Source: an uncultured Pelagibacteraceae bacterium (GTDB lineage Bacteria > Pseudomonadota > Alphaproteobacteria > Pelagibacterales > Pelagibacteraceae). Taken from it: a DNA stretch of 64,000 nt. Position 1 is the stretch's first letter. Each line of letters begins with the position of its first letter. The notes under the pieces were generated by a model. That model was not told the DNA's origin, did not search any database, and saw only the letters and a program-made list of their open reading frames with translations. The position numbers and the translations under genes were made by a program. This document shows positions 34,454-43,846 of this stretch, one piece after another. The DNA is taken from positions 1 through 64,000 of the forward strand of contig CACGSX010000003.1 in the NCBI GenBank assembly GCA_902575835.1, read 5' to 3'.

Positions 34454-35278
34454 ATGGAATTTGAAGCATTTAAAATGGATGGATTAGGTAACGACTTTGT
34501 TATTATTGATCAGAGAATAAATAGTTTAAACTTATCAAATGACCAAATCTTAAAAATTTGTGACAGAGATTTCATAGGGTGCGATCAGTTGATCTACATA
34601 AACAAAAGTCAAAAAGCTGATGCTGATGTTGCTTTTTTTAACTCGGATGGAAGCCGCTCAGATGCATGTGGAAATGGAACTAGATGCGTTGCTTATTTAC
34701 TAAGTATTGAAAAAAATAAAAAAGAAATTGAAATTTTGGTATCCTCAAAAATATTAAAATCTAAAGTTCTTAATAATAAAGATGTTGAGACGATAATTGG
34801 AACTCCAAATTTAGAGTGGAACAAAATTCCTTTAAGTAAAAATCTTGATACTAAAAATCTATCACTTGGTATGATTGATATTGACGGAAATAAAATGAAT
34901 GGTGGTATTGCAGTGAATGTTGGTAACCCTCATGTAGTATATTTTTGTGAGGATATAGAAAAAATAAATTTAAAAAAATATGGACCATTAATAGAAAATC
35001 ATGAAGTTTTCCCTGAGAAATGTAATGTCACAATAGCTCAGAAAATTAGTGATCAACATTACAAAATTAAAGTTTGGGAGAGGGGTGCAGGTTTAACAAA
35101 AGCTTGCGGGACTGCAGCATGTGCAACAGCAGTCGCAGCCAATTTAAATCAACTACAAAACAGTAATTCAAAAATAGAATTTTCAACAGGTATTTTAAAT
35201 ATTCAAATTGATAATGAATTAAATATAAAAATGAGAGGTCCTGTATCTGAAATTAAAAAAATTAATATCAAAATATAA
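34454..35278 (+). CDS. dapF: Diaminopimelate epimerase
   Basis: DapF converts LL- to meso-diaminopimelate for lysine and peptidoglycan. The two catalytic cysteines are Cys72 in SDACGNGTRC and Cys218 in TKACGTAAC. The N-terminal FKMDGLGNDFVIID is typical and the 274-residue length is normal. The gene diverges from ffh, and the spacer is almost filled by the ffh leader. The nearest TATTAT (34444-34449) is so close to the start codon that the mRNA could be nearly leaderless (inference). Confidence 0.95.
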   Translation: MEFEAFKMDGLGNDFVIIDQRINSLNLSNDQILKICDRDFIGCDQLIYINKSQKADADVAFFNSDGSRSDACGNGTRCVAYLLSIEKNKKEIEILVSSKILKSKVLNNKDVETIIGTPNLEWNKIPLSKNLDTKNLSLGMIDIDGNKMNGGIAVNVGNPHVVYFCEDIEKINLKKYGPLIENHEVFPEKCNVTIAQKISDQHYKIKVWERGAGLTKACGTAACATAVAANLNQLQNSNSKIEFSTGILNIQIDNELNIKMRGPVSEIKKINIKI

Positions 35279-36195
35279 TGGGTATTTTTGAAAAATTTAA
35301 AATCGGATTTAAAAGAAGTGCAAGTAATATAGCATCAGGTCTTAAAGAAATAATAGTTAAGAAAGAAATTGACGATACAACTCTTGATAAAATAGAGGAA
35401 TTCTTGATCGGCTCAGACGTGGGCATAGATGCAGCATCAGAGATAAAATCTATAATTGCTCAAAAAAAGATTGATCCTAAAAATGATCCAATAAAGGAAG
35501 TTTTTGAAATACTTAATAATTATATTTTAGAACTAATGAAACCCCTAGAAAAGAAAGATTTTTTCTTAAAAAAAGAAAAGACAAATATAATATTAGTTTC
35601 AGGTGTTAATGGAGTTGGTAAGACAACTACTATTGGAAAATTAGGAAAAATATTTGTACAAAATAATAATAAAGTTCTTTTTTCAGCATGCGATACATTT
35701 AGAGCAGCTGCTATTGATCAATTAGAAGAATGGGCTAACAGGGTTGATGCTAAAATTGTAAAATCAGATCCCGGTTCAGATCCAGCTTCAGTTGCTTTTA
35801 AAGCAATGGAAATAGCTCAAAGTCAAAATATAAATCAAGTAATAGTAGACACGGCAGGAAGATTACAAAATAAAAAAAATTTAATGGATGAATTAAAAAA
35901 AATAGGAAATGTAATTAAAAAAAGTGATGAAACAGCACCACACGAGGTTATTTTAGTTTTAGATGCAACGTCGGGACAAAACATAATTAATCAACTCGAA
36001 GAATTTAATAAATTACTTCCAATTACAGGCATCATAATGACAAAACTTGATGGAACTGCAAAAGGTGGAATATTGATTGCGATTTCAAAGAAATATAAAG
36101 TACCTATTGTTGGTCTTGGACTTGGAGAAAAAGAGGATGACTTACAAATATTTGAAGCTGAGAAGTTTGCAAATGCTTTTACCCAAGTTAATTAA
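35278..36195 (+). CDS. ftsY: Signal recognition particle receptor FtsY
   Basis: FtsY is the membrane-associated GTPase that receives SRP-ribosome complexes. The P-loop GVNGVGKT is at residues 109-116, followed by DTFRAAAIDQLEEWA, DTAGRLQNKKNLMDEL and TKLDGTAKGG. At 305 residues it is the NG core only, without the long acidic N-terminal domain of E. coli FtsY. It overlaps dapF by 1 bp, and Ffh is encoded just across the divergent spacer. Its stop is shared with the convergent gene at 36188. Confidence 0.94.
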   Translation: MGIFEKFKIGFKRSASNIASGLKEIIVKKEIDDTTLDKIEEFLIGSDVGIDAASEIKSIIAQKKIDPKNDPIKEVFEILNNYILELMKPLEKKDFFLKKEKTNIILVSGVNGVGKTTTIGKLGKIFVQNNNKVLFSACDTFRAAAIDQLEEWANRVDAKIVKSDPGSDPASVAFKAMEIAQSQNINQVIVDTAGRLQNKKNLMDELKKIGNVIKKSDETAPHEVILVLDATSGQNIINQLEEFNKLLPITGIIMTKLDGTAKGGILIAISKKYKVPIVGLGLGEKEDDLQIFEAEKFANAFTQVN

Positions 36196-36751
36196 GCAAA
36201 TTTTTAGAAATTAAAGGTTTATAGATATTGCACTCAAAATTATTTTTTAGAGATTTATAACCACAGTTTTCAGCATAAGAAGAGATTATAAAATTTAATT
36301 TTCCAGAAGTCTTAGCAATTTCTAGCTTATTATTTTTTATGTCATATTTTAAATTTTCATTAAAATTTTTTTTTGCACTTATCAAAATTAAAGTGTTGTT
36401 GTCATTTAATAAATAGTAAGCAAAATCCTCTGGGAAAAGTGGGTAATTATATTTTTTTGATATTTTTTTAACTTTTTTTGGAAACCAGTCATATGAAATT
36501 AAAGGGTAATCTTTATTTAAATTTTTATCATATAAGTATAAGTCCTGTGGAAAATCATTAATATAATTAGAAAATTCTCCCTTTGCTAAAATAGCTTTCT
36601 TCCGTGTTTTAAAATATAGAGTGAACTCACTATTGTAAGAGTTCATTTTTCCAATATGAAAATAATTGTTATCATAGTACTCATTATTTATTTCTGAACT
36701 AAGTTTTGTTGGCAATATTAATAAAAAAAGTAATAAAGGGAATTTAAACAT
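36188..36751 (-). CDS. Secreted protein of unknown function
   Basis: I do not recognise a family. The 187-residue product begins with a hydrophobic signal peptide (about residues 1-19) followed by SSEINNEYYD, so it is probably periplasmic or outer-surface. The rest is rich in Asn, Lys, Tyr and Phe and seems to form beta strands. Two Cys occur near the C-terminus (CGYKSLKNNFEC), spaced for a possible disulfide. Its stop overlaps ftsY by 8 bp. A small promoter could lie in the 48-bp gap upstream. Confidence 0.7.
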   Translation of the reverse strand: MFKFPLLLFLLILPTKLSSEINNEYYDNNYFHIGKMNSYNSEFTLYFKTRKKAILAKGEFSNYINDFPQDLYLYDKNLNKDYPLISYDWFPKKVKKISKKYNYPLFPEDFAYYLLNDNNTLILISAKKNFNENLKYDIKNNKLEIAKTSGKLNFIISSYAENCGYKSLKNNFECNIYKPLISKNLLN

Positions 36752-36799
36752 ATCTAAAATTAGAATTTAAAAGTGCTGTGGATTTGTTTAAATTATGTC

Positions 36800-37612
36800 T
36801 TAATTTAAACTTTTTATAAAATTGTCGATTGATTGAATTAAATTTTTATTAAATTCCATCATATGGTCGTCGTTGTCATTAAAATAATTTGACTTAACAC
36901 CACCATATTTATTAAATATTTCTTCACCCATATAAAATGGTACAATATTATCCTTTTTTCCATGCATCACATGCATGGGAAACTTTATTTTGTTAATTTT
37001 TTCAATAGATTTGTATTTATCTTTTAAAATAATTTTTGCAGGAAGATATGGGTAATATTTTTGCGCAAGAATCTCCATGGATGTAAAAGGGGACTCTAAT
37101 ATTATACCTGCAAATAAATTGTTACTTGCGGTCTCTATTGCTACAGCAGTGCCAAGAGATTCTCCATAGAGAACAATATCTTTATCTTTTATATTGTTTT
37201 GATTAAGCCATTCTTTGGCTTTAATTGCATCTTTATAAAGACCAATTTCAGTTGGTTTGCCTTTGTTTCCACTAAAGCCTCTATATGCAAAAATTAAATA
37301 GTTTAAATCTAAATCTGCAAACTCATTTAGTTTATAAATTCTATTATCTAATTTTCCAGCATTTCCGTGAAAAAAAAGCAAGGTTTTAAAGTTATTATTT
37401 TTTTTGTAATACCATCCAACTAGATCATTATCAGATTGAATACTTACTTTTTCGATTTTGTGAGATAGAGGTCCTTCATCTAAATAATTATTTTCACCAG
37501 GATGGTATAATAATTTTCTTTGATAAAAATAAACTATTAGAGAAACTCCAAAGTAAATAATAAAAATATAAAACAGAATTTTTGCAAATAACATTTTAGG
37601 CTTTAATTTCAT
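36800..37612 (-). CDS. Membrane-anchored alpha/beta hydrolase (BEM46-like)
   Basis: The protein has one N-terminal membrane segment (about residues 8-28) and an alpha/beta hydrolase domain. FFHGNAG (80-86) supplies the oxyanion hole, GESLG (150-154) carries the nucleophile Ser152, and the acid and base are probably Asp in GKKDNIVP and His in DDDHMMEF. The overall pattern fits the BEM46/YfhR group of serine hydrolases, whose substrates are mostly unknown. The start overlaps the upstream transporter gene by 17 bp and has a purine-rich AAGAAG ahead. A second Met 6 codons later would avoid the overlap. Confidence 0.8.
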   Translation of the reverse strand: MKLKPKMLFAKILFYIFIIYFGVSLIVYFYQRKLLYHPGENNYLDEGPLSHKIEKVSIQSDNDLVGWYYKKNNNFKTLLFFHGNAGKLDNRIYKLNEFADLDLNYLIFAYRGFSGNKGKPTEIGLYKDAIKAKEWLNQNNIKDKDIVLYGESLGTAVAIETASNNLFAGIILESPFTSMEILAQKYYPYLPAKIILKDKYKSIEKINKIKFPMHVMHGKKDNIVPFYMGEEIFNKYGGVKSNYFNDNDDHMMEFNKNLIQSIDNFIKSLN

Positions 37613-38498
37613 TTTTACTTTTTCTTCTTACCAAATAAATACCAAAAAATACAAATATGGTACCTATTAAATGATAATTCTCTAAAATCTCTGAAAAAAA
37701 TATTATTCCATAAAAAGCTCCATAAATTGTATAGAGGTATAGCGTGAAACCAGTTGTTGATGGTCCTAAATATTTAATAGTTAATGTGTATAGTGAGAAA
37801 GCGATTATACCTGGAGAAATTGCTGCAAACAAAATCCAATAATAAAATTCTTCATTGAATAAAGTTTTTTCAAAATAAAAATGCTCTATAAAATAAAAAG
37901 GCAAAATGGATAAAAAACCAAAGAAAGATATAATTGTTAGTCTTGGAAAAAATTTAAGTTCTGAATTCCATTGAAAAAGCATAACTGTATAAATTGCCCA
38001 GCCTAATGCTGCTCCTAACATCCAAAAATCTCCAGAAGCAAATTTTAATTCAAGAAGTAAATTGATATCGCCCTTTAAAATTACAGCAAACACTCCAACT
38101 AGACAAAAAAGTAAGCCAATAAATTGGAAAATATTTATCTTATCTTTAAAAAGAAAATATGAGATTAAAATTATAAATATTGGTGAAGAAGTATAAAGAA
38201 TTCCCATATTAACAATGGTTGTAGATGAACCAGCCATATATGGAAATATTCCACAAACACCACATCCCATCAAACCTAGAAAAAAACTTCTTTTACTCTC
38301 TTTTTTAATAGTCTGAAAATTATCAACTAAATACTTATAATTTAGGACGAATAAAATAATGAAAAAAATAAACCATCTCCAAAAAGATAAAGATATGGGA
38401 GGAACATCATCAACACCACCTCTTGCTACAATTAAATTACTAGCCATAAAAAGTGGCTGAAACAATAATAGAAAATATCCGATAAAATTTTTATTCAT
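37596..38498 (-). CDS. DMT-superfamily (EamA) transporter
   Basis: This is an inner-membrane protein of 300 residues with about ten hydrophobic helices in two repeated halves, the EamA pattern. The first half ends near VGVFAVILKGD and the second repeats it as GIIFFSEILENYHLIGTIFVFFGIYLVRRK. Such proteins export amino acids or other metabolites, but the substrate cannot be read from sequence. It overlaps the MFS gene by 8 bp and the hydrolase gene by 17 bp, so the three are one operon. Confidence 0.85.
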   Translation of the reverse strand: MNKNFIGYFLLLFQPLFMASNLIVARGGVDDVPPISLSFWRWFIFFIILFVLNYKYLVDNFQTIKKESKRSFFLGLMGCGVCGIFPYMAGSSTTIVNMGILYTSSPIFIILISYFLFKDKINIFQFIGLLFCLVGVFAVILKGDINLLLELKFASGDFWMLGAALGWAIYTVMLFQWNSELKFFPRLTIISFFGFLSILPFYFIEHFYFEKTLFNEEFYYWILFAAISPGIIAFSLYTLTIKYLGPSTTGFTLYLYTIYGAFYGIIFFSEILENYHLIGTIFVFFGIYLVRRKSKNEIKA

Positions 38499-39699
38499 TT
38501 TTATTTAATATTAAAAAAAATAAGTAACTTAAAATGCATAAAAATAAAAAAATTGAAAAAGAAATTTGATAGCTCATTGTAATAGTAGCACCTAAATTTC
38601 TGGAAAAATCTATTATTAAACCAATTATCCATTGTACAAAAAAAGTACCAGAAAATAAAAATACATTGAATGAAGTTAAAGATTTTCCTGCTAGTTTAGT
38701 AGGAAAATTTAATGCTATTGCTGGTTGGGTTAAAGAAATTACTATTGATGATAAAATATAAAGAGTAAACATGGTTGCACCAGCATTGTCTCCCATTATG
38801 ACTATTAAAAATAAAATTATATAACTTATAGGAAGTGTAAATTTTACAATTCTCATACTGTCAATTCCTTTGGAAGATAGTTTTGGCAAAAAATATCCCC
38901 ATATTAAAAAAGAAAAAAGCATAGTTACATTTATCCAAAATAAACCTGTCGCACTTTGTATTGCATCATAACCCGTCACATTTAGCATCCATGGGCCAGC
39001 CCACAATGTTTGTATTGCTTGAACACCTCCATAATTAAAAAATGCAAGCGGTACTAAGCTAATAAAGAATTTATTTTTCCATATGTGGGAAAGGTTTTGA
39101 AGATTATTATTTTGGTCTTCATCCCTCTTAGTTTCCCACGAAGGTATTAAAATTGATATTAATATTATGCTTATCAAAATTAAAGAGGCTATAATTAAAA
39201 AAATAGATCGCCAACCAATTATTGGTAATAAAATTTGAACTGGTAGAGTTGATGCAACAAATCCAAAATTTGCAACCATCAACATCCATGAATTTGCACG
39301 TTGTTGATATTTTTCTTCAAACCATACTCTGTAACCAGTTAAAGGACCCATTAAACAAGCAGCAACACCTACACCAATGAAAATTCTAGAAATTAATAAA
39401 CCTGCAAAACTTTTAGCAAAAGCAAATGAAATAGTTCCAATAAGAGCAATGATTAATAAATATCCGATAACTTTTTTTGGGCCAAATTTATCTAATAACA
39501 TACCAGTAGGAATTTGCATGAGCGAAAACCCTAGAAAATATCCTCCAGCTAAAAGTCCAAGATTTGCAGCACTTAAATTGAATTCAGTTGAAAGAGCGGG
39601 TGTTAATGTTGCGGTAATTGATCTTAGTAAATTTGATATAAAAAAGCCAAAGGCAAATACAGAAAAAATTAGAATACTTTTATTTATTTTATTGATCAT
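38491..39699 (-). CDS. Major facilitator superfamily transporter
   Basis: The 402-residue protein has twelve hydrophobic segments. The MFS motif between helices 2 and 3 reads GMLLDKFGPKKVIG and a related segment follows after helix 4 (GPLTGYRVWFEEKYQQRAN). The central loop (ETKRDEDQNN) is short. The substrate is unknown. It is divergent from the Ntn-hydrolase gene with only 30 bp between starts, so it might export or import something linked to that pathway, but this is weak evidence. Confidence 0.85.
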   Translation of the reverse strand: MINKINKSILIFSVFAFGFFISNLLRSITATLTPALSTEFNLSAANLGLLAGGYFLGFSLMQIPTGMLLDKFGPKKVIGYLLIIALIGTISFAFAKSFAGLLISRIFIGVGVAACLMGPLTGYRVWFEEKYQQRANSWMLMVANFGFVASTLPVQILLPIIGWRSIFLIIASLILISIILISILIPSWETKRDEDQNNNLQNLSHIWKNKFFISLVPLAFFNYGGVQAIQTLWAGPWMLNVTGYDAIQSATGLFWINVTMLFSFLIWGYFLPKLSSKGIDSMRIVKFTLPISYIILFLIVIMGDNAGATMFTLYILSSIVISLTQPAIALNFPTKLAGKSLTSFNVFLFSGTFFVQWIIGLIIDFSRNLGATITMSYQISFSIFLFLCILSYLFFLILNKNE

Positions 39700-39729
39700 T
39701 TATATTTTTTATGAAATTACAGTTCTATT

Positions 39730-41313
39730 ATGAATAATCATTCAACAAAAGATAAAGATGCCATTTCTTCAAATGGTATGGCCGCAACATCACATCCAAT
39801 AGCTACAGAAGAAGCTCTTAGAATATTGCAAAAAGGTGGAAATGCAGTGGATGCAGCTATTGCAGCTTCTGTTGTTCTCTCTGTTGCAGAGCCTAATGCC
39901 ACAAGTATAGGTGGAGATTGTTTTGCAATAATAAAAATGAATGGCAAAGACCCTGTTTCATATAATGGATCAGGTATTGCTCCAGCAAAAGCAAATTTTG
40001 ATTATTTCAAGGAAAAGAATATAGATAAAATCGGTTTAACAAGTCCTCACGCAGTAACTATTCCTGGTGCATTAGATGCTTGGAATTCAATTCATAATGA
40101 TTTTGGAAAACTCGATTTTGAGGAGTTGTTTCACAAAGGTATAGATATTGCAAAGAATGGTTTTAAAGTGACTAAAGTTGTTGCTAACGCCTGGAGCAAC
40201 GTATTTAATAAATTAAACGATAACCCATATTCTAGGAAACATATGCTAAATAATGGTAAGAGTTATCAATTTAACGAGGTAAATAAAAATCCTGCACTTG
40301 GAGATACTCTTGAAAAAATTTCAAAAAATGGAGTTAAAGAATTTTATGAAGGATCAATTGCTGAAGATTTAGTTAAAACCTTAAAAGAGTTTGGGGGCTT
40401 GCATACAATTGAAGATTTCCATAAGCAAAAAACTATTAAATCAGACACTTTATCAGATAGATATAGAGATATTATCATTCATCAATGTCCTCCAAGTGGC
40501 CCTGGAATAACAGTTTTAGTAATGATGAAATTATTAGAAAAGTTAGGTATTGAAAAATATGATGTCAATTCATTTGAAAGGCTCCATCTTGAAGCAGAAG
40601 TTACAAAGCAGGCTTATAAACTTAAAGAGGAAAATATTGGTGATCCAGAATTTGTAGATTTAGATTTAAAAAAAATATTAAGTGAACAAAACATAGATAA
40701 TATCTCAAAAAATATATCTATTAATGGCTGCGCAGATGTAGGAGATCTAAATATTCCAAACCATCCTGAAACAGTTTATTTAAGTGTAGTAGACAGAGAT
40801 TTAAATGTAGTTTCAATAATAAATTCTGTTTGCTATGCTTTTGGATCTGGAATAACAGGTGATAAATCTGGAGTGGTTCTTCACAATAGAGGAACTAATT
40901 TTAGAGTTGAAGAAGGTCATCCTAATTGTATTCAAGGATTAAAAAGACCACTACATACCATAATTCCTGGAATAGTTATGAACAACAAAGGAGAATGTGA
41001 ATTATCTTATGGAGTAATGGGAGGACAATATCAACCTGTTGGACAAGTTCATGTTTTAAATAGCATTATTGATTATAACTTAACTCCTCAACAAGCCATT
41101 TCATTTCCTAGAGCTTTCCATTTCAATAACATTTATAAATTAGAGAAAAGTATTGATGAAAAAATTTTTAATAATTTAAAAGAAGTCGGTCATAATGTTG
41201 AGTATATAGATGGTACTCATGGAGGTGGACAAGCAATTCAAATAGACAGAGAAAAAGGAAATTTAGTTGGCGGTTCAGATCCAAGAAAAGATGGATACGC
41301 AAAAGGTTATTAA
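39730..41313 (+). CDS. Gamma-glutamyltransferase-family Ntn hydrolase, possible oxamate amidohydrolase
   Basis: The family makes a self-cleaving proenzyme whose new N-terminal Thr is the nucleophile. Here the cleavage site is most likely before Thr348 (HPE-TVYLSVVDRD). N-terminal GMAATSHPIATEEALRILQKGG and later MGGQYQPVGQ fit the family, and 527 residues is normal. There is no signal peptide, unlike periplasmic Ggt. The Arg that binds the glutamate carboxylate in E. coli Ggt (FREMAP) appears as Ser81 (NGSGIAP), arguing against a gamma-glutamyl substrate. The family also includes HpxW, which hydrolyses oxamate to oxalate and ammonia. The next two genes suggest oxalate metabolism, so that role is possible (inference). 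Confidence 0.8.
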   Translation: MNNHSTKDKDAISSNGMAATSHPIATEEALRILQKGGNAVDAAIAASVVLSVAEPNATSIGGDCFAIIKMNGKDPVSYNGSGIAPAKANFDYFKEKNIDKIGLTSPHAVTIPGALDAWNSIHNDFGKLDFEELFHKGIDIAKNGFKVTKVVANAWSNVFNKLNDNPYSRKHMLNNGKSYQFNEVNKNPALGDTLEKISKNGVKEFYEGSIAEDLVKTLKEFGGLHTIEDFHKQKTIKSDTLSDRYRDIIIHQCPPSGPGITVLVMMKLLEKLGIEKYDVNSFERLHLEAEVTKQAYKLKEENIGDPEFVDLDLKKILSEQNIDNISKNISINGCADVGDLNIPNHPETVYLSVVDRDLNVVSIINSVCYAFGSGITGDKSGVVLHNRGTNFRVEEGHPNCIQGLKRPLHTIIPGIVMNNKGECELSYGVMGGQYQPVGQVHVLNSIIDYNLTPQQAISFPRAFHFNNIYKLEKSIDEKIFNNLKEVGHNVEYIDGTHGGGQAIQIDREKGNLVGGSDPRKDGYAKGY

Positions 41314-41318
41314 TTTAA

Positions 41319-42827
41319 ATGAACTCTAAAATTGTTAGGAATATTATAGAATCACAAAATGATAATCGAATTTCAATAACATCTGAAAGTAGTTCTCCAC
41401 TAAAATTTGTAGATTTAAAATCATTAATAGAAAGAATTTCAAAACAATTATCAGGTAATGGTATTAATAATAAAGATCGTGCAGCAATAGTTTTGCCAAA
41501 CGGTCCTTACATGGCAACTAGTTTTTTGGCGATTTCAAGCTACATGTCTGCTGCACCCTTAAACCCTAACTATAAATCTGAAGAATTCGAATTTTACCTA
41601 GAGGATTTAAAGCCAAAGATAGTGATTGTAGAGAAAAATTCTAAAAATCCAGTAGTAGAAGTTGCAAATAAATTAAAAATTCCTGTTTGCGAAATAAAAT
41701 CAGACGGAAATAATTTAAGCGGAGATTTCAATCTTTTTGAAAAAAGCAGTAATTATGTTTTGCCAGGCGAAGATCATGAAGCTCTTGTGCTGCATACTTC
41801 GGGCACTACATCAAGACCTAAGATTGTTCCATTAACAAATAAAAATATTTTTTCTTCGGCAGATAATATCTCCAAAAGTCTTAATTTAACTGATAAAGAT
41901 CATTGTCTAAATATTATGCCATTATTTCATATACATGGCTTAATTGCGGTTCTTGCAGCATCTATGAAGGTAGGGGCATCTGTATGTGCAAGTAGTGGAT
42001 TTAATGCATTAAAATTTTTAGATAATGCAAAAAGAGAGAAAATAACTTGGTATTCTGGAGTACCAACAATGCATCAAGCAATATTGATGAGAGCAGATAA
42101 AAATCTAGAAACTGCTAAACAATTAAATCTTAGATTTTTGAGATCATCATCAGCATCTCTACCTCCGGCTGTATTTGAAAAACTAAATAAAGTATTTAAT
42201 TGTCCAGTGATAGAAGCATATGGGATGACGGAAGCTACTCATCAGATGACCTCAAATCCATTACCGCCTAAGTCCCAAAAACCTGGATTTGTCGGAATTC
42301 CTGCTGGGCCAGAAGTTTGTATTATGGATACTAATAACAAGATTTTAAATCAAGGAGAAGAGGGAGAAGTTTGCATTAGGGGTGAAAATGTTACTTCCGG
42401 ATATGAAAATAATCCAGATGCAAATAAAAATAGCTTTTCAAATGGTTGGTTTAGAACAGGCGATCAGGGATATTTTGATAAAGATGGTTATCTAAAAATC
42501 TCCGGAAGATTAAAGGAAATAATTAATAAAGGTGGCGAAAAGATTTCGCCTTTAGAAGTCGATAACATTCTTATGGATCATCCAAATATTGAGCAAGCTG
42601 TTTGCTTTGGATATGAAGATAAAATGCTTGGAGAAGATATAGCTACCGCAATAATCATAAAAGAAGGCATGCAGTGTACTGAAGATGATATAAAAATTTA
42701 TGCGAATGAAAAACTTGCGAAATTTAAAATTCCAAAGAAAATATTTTTTGTAAATGAAATTCCTAAAGGTGCAACAGGTAAACTACAAAGAAATACTTTA
42801 GCTAAAAAGTTTGGATTAGTGAACTGA
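41319..42827 (+). CDS. AMP-forming CoA ligase resembling oxalyl-CoA synthetase (AAE3)
   Basis: This is an adenylate-forming ligase of 502 residues. The P-loop HTSGTTSRPK is at 159-168, the adenylate motif reads EAYGMTEATHQM, the hinge GRLKEIINKGGEKISP, and the C-terminal catalytic Lys488 is in KGATGKLQ. SGTTSRPK rather than TGxPK, AAPLNPNYKSEEFEFYL, and TWYSGVPTMHQ are close to plant and yeast oxalyl-CoA synthetases (AAE3/Pcs60) as I remember them. It starts 5 bp after the Ntn hydrolase and overlaps the PanE-like gene by 1 bp. Other small acids remain possible substrates. Confidence 0.8.
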   Translation: MNSKIVRNIIESQNDNRISITSESSSPLKFVDLKSLIERISKQLSGNGINNKDRAAIVLPNGPYMATSFLAISSYMSAAPLNPNYKSEEFEFYLEDLKPKIVIVEKNSKNPVVEVANKLKIPVCEIKSDGNNLSGDFNLFEKSSNYVLPGEDHEALVLHTSGTTSRPKIVPLTNKNIFSSADNISKSLNLTDKDHCLNIMPLFHIHGLIAVLAASMKVGASVCASSGFNALKFLDNAKREKITWYSGVPTMHQAILMRADKNLETAKQLNLRFLRSSSASLPPAVFEKLNKVFNCPVIEAYGMTEATHQMTSNPLPPKSQKPGFVGIPAGPEVCIMDTNNKILNQGEEGEVCIRGENVTSGYENNPDANKNSFSNGWFRTGDQGYFDKDGYLKISGRLKEIINKGGEKISPLEVDNILMDHPNIEQAVCFGYEDKMLGEDIATAIIIKEGMQCTEDDIKIYANEKLAKFKIPKKIFFVNEIPKGATGKLQRNTLAKKFGLVN

Positions 42828-43846
42828 TGACTAAAATTTGTATATTTGGAGCAGGGTCTATTGGTGGATTTATTGCTACAAGTCTAAAAAAAACAAACGC
42901 ACAAGTCTCTTTAATTGCTAGAGGAGAACATAAGAAAGCAATAGAGCAAAATGGATTAACTTTTATAAGAGGTGATAATAAAGTTAATTTTAAATTTGAT
43001 GTAACTGACAATCCTAAAGATTTGGATGAACAAGATTTCATAATTATTTCTGTAAAAGCTAATGCTATTAGTAAAATTTCAGAAAGCTTAAAACCAATTA
43101 TGGGTAAAAAAACTTCAATTATATGCGCCATTAATGGATTGCCTTGGTGGTACTTTCATAAAGCTAATACGGGTACCAAATTAGACAATCAAATAGTTGA
43201 AAGTGTGGATCCAGGTGGAAAGATATGGCAAACTCTTGGACCTGAAAGAGCAATTGGTTGTGTAGTTTATCCAGCCTGTCAGATATTAGAGCCAGGTATT
43301 ATTAAACATAATGGTAATGGTGAACGATTTTCTTTAGGTGAACCAGATGGAACCAGATCAGAAAGACTAAAAATGATATCAAGTTTATTCATAGAAGGTG
43401 GTTTAAAAGCTCCTCAGAAGAAAAATTTAAGAGACGAAATTTGGGTGAAATTGTGGGGGAACTGTTCATTCAACCCAGTAAGTGCTCTAACAAATAAAAC
43501 TATGGATGAAATGGGTAATGATCCAGAGACTTACAATTTAATAAAAGTTTTAATGCAGGAGTGCCAACAAGTTGGGGAAAAAATCGGGGTTAAATTCAAT
43601 ATATCAATTGAGGATCGAATTAAAAGTGGGGTTTCAATTATAGGCCATAAACCTTCGACCGCTCAAGATTTAAATGCTGGTAAACCATTAGAAATAGATC
43701 CAATAATTGGTTCAATTATAGAAATTGCAAATAAACTTGATTTAAATGTTCCAAAATTAAAAGAGATTAATGAAAAGTTAAAGTCCAAGGCGGAAGACTT
43801 GGGTCTTTATACAAGATCAGAATTAATTGATAAATTAACAGTTTAG
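42827..43846 (+). CDS. 2-Dehydropantoate 2-reductase-family oxidoreductase, possible oxalyl-CoA reductase
   Basis: This 339-residue NAD(P)H enzyme of the PanE/ApbA family has the Rossmann motif GAGSIGG at 8-14 and the catalytic Lys208 in WVKLWGNCSFNP. NGLPWWYF (103-110) marks a subgroup distinct from housekeeping PanE. In Methylobacterium, PanE2 of this family reduces oxalyl-CoA to glyoxylate. Translation coupling to an oxalyl-CoA-synthetase-like gene makes that activity a good guess. Pantoate synthesis is the alternative. The stop overlaps that of the TRAP permease gene by 4 bp. Confidence 0.8.
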   Translation: MTKICIFGAGSIGGFIATSLKKTNAQVSLIARGEHKKAIEQNGLTFIRGDNKVNFKFDVTDNPKDLDEQDFIIISVKANAISKISESLKPIMGKKTSIICAINGLPWWYFHKANTGTKLDNQIVESVDPGGKIWQTLGPERAIGCVVYPACQILEPGIIKHNGNGERFSLGEPDGTRSERLKMISSLFIEGGLKAPQKKNLRDEIWVKLWGNCSFNPVSALTNKTMDEMGNDPETYNLIKVLMQECQQVGEKIGVKFNISIEDRIKSGVSIIGHKPSTAQDLNAGKPLEIDPIIGSIIEIANKLDLNVPKLKEINEKLKSKAEDLGLYTRSELIDKLTV

